DNA from: an uncultured Oscillospiraceae bacterium
Lineage (GTDB): Bacteria; Bacillota; Clostridia; Oscillospirales; Oscillospiraceae
Reading direction: 5' to 3'
Assembly: GCA_934533005.1 (NCBI GenBank)
Contig: CAKTBC010000041.1
Location: 1-14,989, forward strand
DNA: 14,989 nt
Shown here piece after piece: positions 13,672 to 14,989 of this stretch; position 1 is the stretch's first letter, and every line of letters begins with the position of its first letter. The translations under genes were made by a program, and so were the position numbers. The notes beneath the pieces are model-generated. The model was given only the letters and a program-made list of their open reading frames with translations. It searched no databases and was not told the origin of the DNA.

Positions 13672-14989
13672 ACGCTGTAACGGTTGTTGGCGCCGGTCTG
13701 GCCGGTTCCGAAGCGGCTTATCAGCTTGCCATCCGGGGTATCCCGGTTCGGCTGATCGAAATGAAGCCGAAAAAAATGACGCCGGCGCACGTCTCTCCGT
13801 ACTTTGCGGAGCTCGTGTGCTCCAATTCGCTGCGCAGCGACGAATTGACGAATGCCGTAGGACTTCTGAAAGAAGAGCTGCGGCGGCTCGGCAGCGTCGT
13901 GATGCGCTGCGCGGACGAACACCGCGTGGCCGCCGGCGGCGCGCTGGCTGTCGATCGCGAGGGGTTTGCCCGTGCCGTGACCGAAGCCGTCCGCGCTCTG
14001 CCGAACGTGGAGATCGTTGAGGAAGAAGCGACCGATATTCCCGATGGGGAGGTCATCGTCGCGAGCGGCCCGCTCACTTCGGACGCGCTTGCGGAGAACA
14101 TTCTCCGCCGCACCGGCAGCGAGGGACTGCACTTTTACGACGCCGTCGCACCGATCGTCTCGCTCGATTCAGTCGACATGGACAGCGCGTTCCGCGCTTC
14201 CCGGTACGACAAAGGAACGGCGGATTATGTAAACTGTCCGATGACCGAAGAGGAATATACCGCCTTCTGGAAAGAGCTGACGACCGCCCGCGAGGCCGCC
14301 ATTCACGGCTTTGACGACGGCGGCGTATTTGAAGGCTGCATGCCGGTCGAGGTCATGGCGCGCCGCGGCTTTGATACGCTGCGCTATGGGCCGATGAAGC
14401 CGGTCGGGCTGCACGATCCCCACACGGGACGCGAGGCGTACGCTATCGTACAGCTCCGGCAGGACAATGCCGACGGTACGCTCTATAACCTTGTCGGCTT
14501 CCAGACCCATCTCGCGTTCCCAGAGCAGCGGCGGGTGTTTTCGATGATCCCGGCGCTGCGCGAAGCGGAGTTTGTCCGCTACGGCGTGATGCACCGGAAC
14601 ACATACCTGCAATCCCCCGGAAAGATTGACCGGTATTACCGGCTGATTGCCGAACCGCGCATCGCTTTTGCCGGACAGATCACCGGCGTGGAGGGATACG
14701 TGGAATCCTGTGCCTCCGGTATGCTCGCTTCACTCGAAATGGCGGCGCGGCTGCTGGGACTGCCGCCGATCGATTTCTCGCAGGAGACGGCCATCGGCGC
14801 GCTGGGGCTGTATATTTCCCACGGCAGCATCGGTGATTTCCAGCCGATGAACATCAATTTTGGCATCATCTCCCCGCTGACCTACCGGGTCAAGGGGAAA
14901 AGAAATAAAAACGCGGAGATCTCGGCCCGTTCGCTGGCACAGATCGACGAACTGGTGAAAGGAGACCTTTGGAATGCGTATTCTCATTG
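13668..14989 (+). CDS. trmFO: Methylenetetrahydrofolate-tRNA-(uracil-5-)-methyltransferase TrmFO (3' end outside the window)
   Basis: 440 codons are visible and no stop is reached, so the gene is cut by the window edge; the family is about 435-460 residues, so little is missing. ATG 13668 overlaps the topA stop (ATGA), with AAAGAGG (13657-13663) 4 bases upstream. The N-terminus VVGAGLAGSEAA is the FAD-binding dinucleotide fold. Cys51 (AELVCSNSLRSDE) and Cys224 (FEGCMPVEVMARRG) match the two functional cysteines of Bacillus TrmFO (53 and 226). The C-terminal part has AFAGQITGVEGYVESCASG and GDFQPMNINFGI, both family hallmarks. It makes 5-methyluridine at tRNA position 54 using methylenetetrahydrofolate and reduced FAD, the Gram-positive alternative to the SAM-dependent TrmA. 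Confidence 0.96.
   Translation, partial: MNAVTVVGAGLAGSEAAYQLAIRGIPVRLIEMKPKKMTPAHVSPYFAELVCSNSLRSDELTNAVGLLKEELRRLGSVVMRCADEHRVAAGGALAVDREGFARAVTEAVRALPNVEIVEEEATDIPDGEVIVASGPLTSDALAENILRRTGSEGLHFYDAVAPIVSLDSVDMDSAFRASRYDKGTADYVNCPMTEEEYTAFWKELTTAREAAIHGFDDGGVFEGCMPVEVMARRGFDTLRYGPMKPVGLHDPHTGREAYAIVQLRQDNADGTLYNLVGFQTHLAFPEQRRVFSMIPALREAEFVRYGVMHRNTYLQSPGKIDRYYRLIAEPRIAFAGQITGVEGYVESCASGMLASLEMAARLLGLPPIDFSQETAIGALGLYISHGSIGDFQPMNINFGIISPLTYRVKGKRNKNAEISARSLAQIDELVKGDLWNAYSH
14974..14989 (+). CDS. Start of a further gene (first five codons only)
   Basis: ATG 14974 lies 9 bases after AAAGGAG (14958-14964) and opens a frame other than trmFO: Met-Arg-Ile-Leu-Ile, then a G at the window edge. 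The strong ribosome binding site argues for a real start overlapping the end of trmFO, in keeping with the tight packing of this operon. The residues would suit the phosphate acyltransferase PlsX, which often begins M-(R/K)-I-x-(V/I)-D-A-M-G-G-D and often lies near here in clostridia, but five codons cannot prove it. Confidence 0.45.

Overview
The window looks like chromosomal DNA of a Gram-positive anaerobe of the Bacillota, most likely a gut-type clostridium (Oscillospiraceae/Ruminococcaceae-like). The signs are strong AAGGAGG-type ribosome binding sites, TTG starts, a folate-dependent TrmFO, an iron-sulfur flavoprotein, a SPASM-like radical SAM enzyme, and GC-rich codon use in the housekeeping genes. 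This placement is an inference from gene content; no 16S rRNA or other marker is present.

Left part (1-2000), accessory in character. A short ORF (45-443) appears to be a chimera: its first ~48 residues look like the DUF3848 proteins of clostridial conjugative elements, and the rest looks like the C-terminal end of an alpha/beta hydrolase. A very strong terminator sits across its stop codon. Next comes a two-gene operon of TetR-family regulators (613-1191 and 1211-1774) with a promoter and a palindrome at the front and a terminator across the last stop codon. The following 190 bases hold several inverted repeats and a promoter for the next gene.

Middle part (1961-4713). A 450-residue radical SAM protein of unknown substrate is followed, across a 16-bp hairpin, by a six-helix DUF308/HdeD-type membrane protein. 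A bidirectional terminator (4010-4045) separates this pair from a convergent cupin gene on the minus strand. The 158 bases between the cupin and sbcD carry divergent promoters.

sbcDC operon (4872-9372). sbcD and sbcC overlap by 4 bp and encode the bacterial Mre11/Rad50-type nuclease complex. A [4Fe-4S] flavoprotein gene follows 29 bp later.

Right part (9490-14989), a compact housekeeping operon: a SpoU/TrmH-type RNA methyltransferase, dprA, topA, trmFO, and the first codons of another gene (possibly plsX). It has its own promoter at 9400-9428. The gene boundaries are 21 bp and 15 bp gaps and 4 bp and at least 16 bp overlaps, so translation is probably coupled. The window ends inside trmFO.

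No tRNA, rRNA, CRISPR array or complete insertion sequence was seen. There is no gene-free stretch longer than 300 bases; the longest non-coding stretches are 444-612, 1775-1960, 4714-4871 and 9373-9489, and their contents are described in the features. I found no clear new multi-gene system. The best candidates for unexplored biology are the TetR-regulated radical SAM/DUF308 pair and the chimeric ORF at the left end.
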